Positions 6,434-6,692 of a stretch of 6,692 bases of DNA are shown here, piece after piece. The stretch's first letter is position 1. Each line of letters opens with the position of its first letter. The notes under the pieces are model-generated. The model was given only the letters and a program-made list of their open reading frames with translations. It did no database searches and had not been told where the DNA came from. The stretch lies in NCBI GenBank assembly GCA_965602635.1, contig CBFCZU010000233.1, positions 1-6,692 of the forward strand, in the 5' to 3' direction. The stretch comes from CBFCZU01 sp965602635. Lineage in GTDB: Bacteria; Planctomycetota; Phycisphaerae; SM23-33. The translations under genes and the position numbers were made by a program.

Positions 6434-6692
6434 GAACTTCCGAAAGGGACGGGACCTGGCGATGGCGGACATCGAAATGCCGCGCTTGTTCGCCCGCCCC
6501 GAGCACATCAGCACAGTTTATGCCGCCAAGCCGTGCGAAGGTGAGGGCTATGAAGAGGGGGAGAGCCTGCTTGCCCTGCTAGGCCACGAAAGCGACACGA
6601 TCGGGCTGTGCCGTGGGCATACGAGGATCGGCTACATTGAGGGCGACGGAGCGAAGGTGCTGGCGAGGGCCCTCCGCAAGCCCGATTCCCCT
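6402..6692 (+). CDS. Hypothetical protein, 3'-truncated by the window edge
   Basis: The frame from ATG 6402 stays open for 97 codons to the last base, with no stop, so the C-terminus is missing. The start is supported by AAGGAG with 10-base spacing. The gene overlaps the STAS/wHTH gene by 32 bases in a different frame, which argues for a co-translated pair. The N-terminus is charged and helical (FLRQQAKNFRKGRDLA, 5-20), followed by acidic residues (CEGEGYEEGES, 45-55) and a probably beta-rich segment ending RIGYIEGDGAKVLARAL (75-91). That ending, in which an IGY strand leads to an A-x-x-LA-x-x-L helix, faintly resembles the end of HIRAN-type domains. The usual E-P-x-N-x-x-D stretch is not present, so I do not assign the family. 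There is no signal peptide or membrane segment in the visible part. It uses CTA once, like its partner. Function not recognised. Confidence 0.65.
   Translation, partial: MGDNFLRQQAKNFRKGRDLAMADIEMPRLFARPEHISTVYAAKPCEGEGYEEGESLLALLGHESDTIGLCRGHTRIGYIEGDGAKVLARALRKPDSP

Overview
The window looks like a GC-rich bacterial chromosome, most likely from the Planctomycetota or a neighbouring lineage. This rests on a secreted protein that joins an alpha/alpha-toroid (prenyltransferase/squalene-cyclase-like) domain to DUF4159-type domains, an architecture typical of that phylum, together with weak Shine-Dalgarno use. The assignment is an inference from gene content, not from a marker gene.

Layout, left to right. 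Bases 1-360 hold no convincing gene. They contain two matched triloop hairpins (8-28 and 50-70) and a striking 10-bp-periodic TTC-rich array (211-320). A two-gene operon then fills the minus strand. It is transcribed from an 871-residue exported TPR/alpha-solenoid-like protein (5310 to 2695) into a 773-residue exported toroid plus DUF4159-like protein (2682 to 361). The genes are 12 bp apart, and the second gene's Shine-Dalgarno overlaps the first gene's stop codon. A tRNA-Arg(UCG) gene lies 85 bp upstream of the operon on the same strand (5469 to 5396), so all three could share transcripts.

Bases 5470-5797 form a less GC-rich gap between the tRNA and the rightward genes. It carries four copies of TTGATAC at spacings of 21, 40 and 64 bp. 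Rightward of it are two overlapping genes: a 211-residue STAS-like plus winged-helix protein (5798-6433), and the start of an unrecognised protein that runs off the right edge (6402-6692+). These two genes use codons (TCA, CTA, frequent AGA/AGG) that the operon avoids or uses little, so the right end is probably an accessory or acquired segment beside the tRNA.

Working hypothesis: the left operon makes a periplasmic or surface scaffold pair of unknown process. The right-hand pair is a small regulatory module in which the winged-helix protein may bind the phased TTGATAC repeats in front of it. No known defence system, transposase, integrase or CRISPR array is visible.
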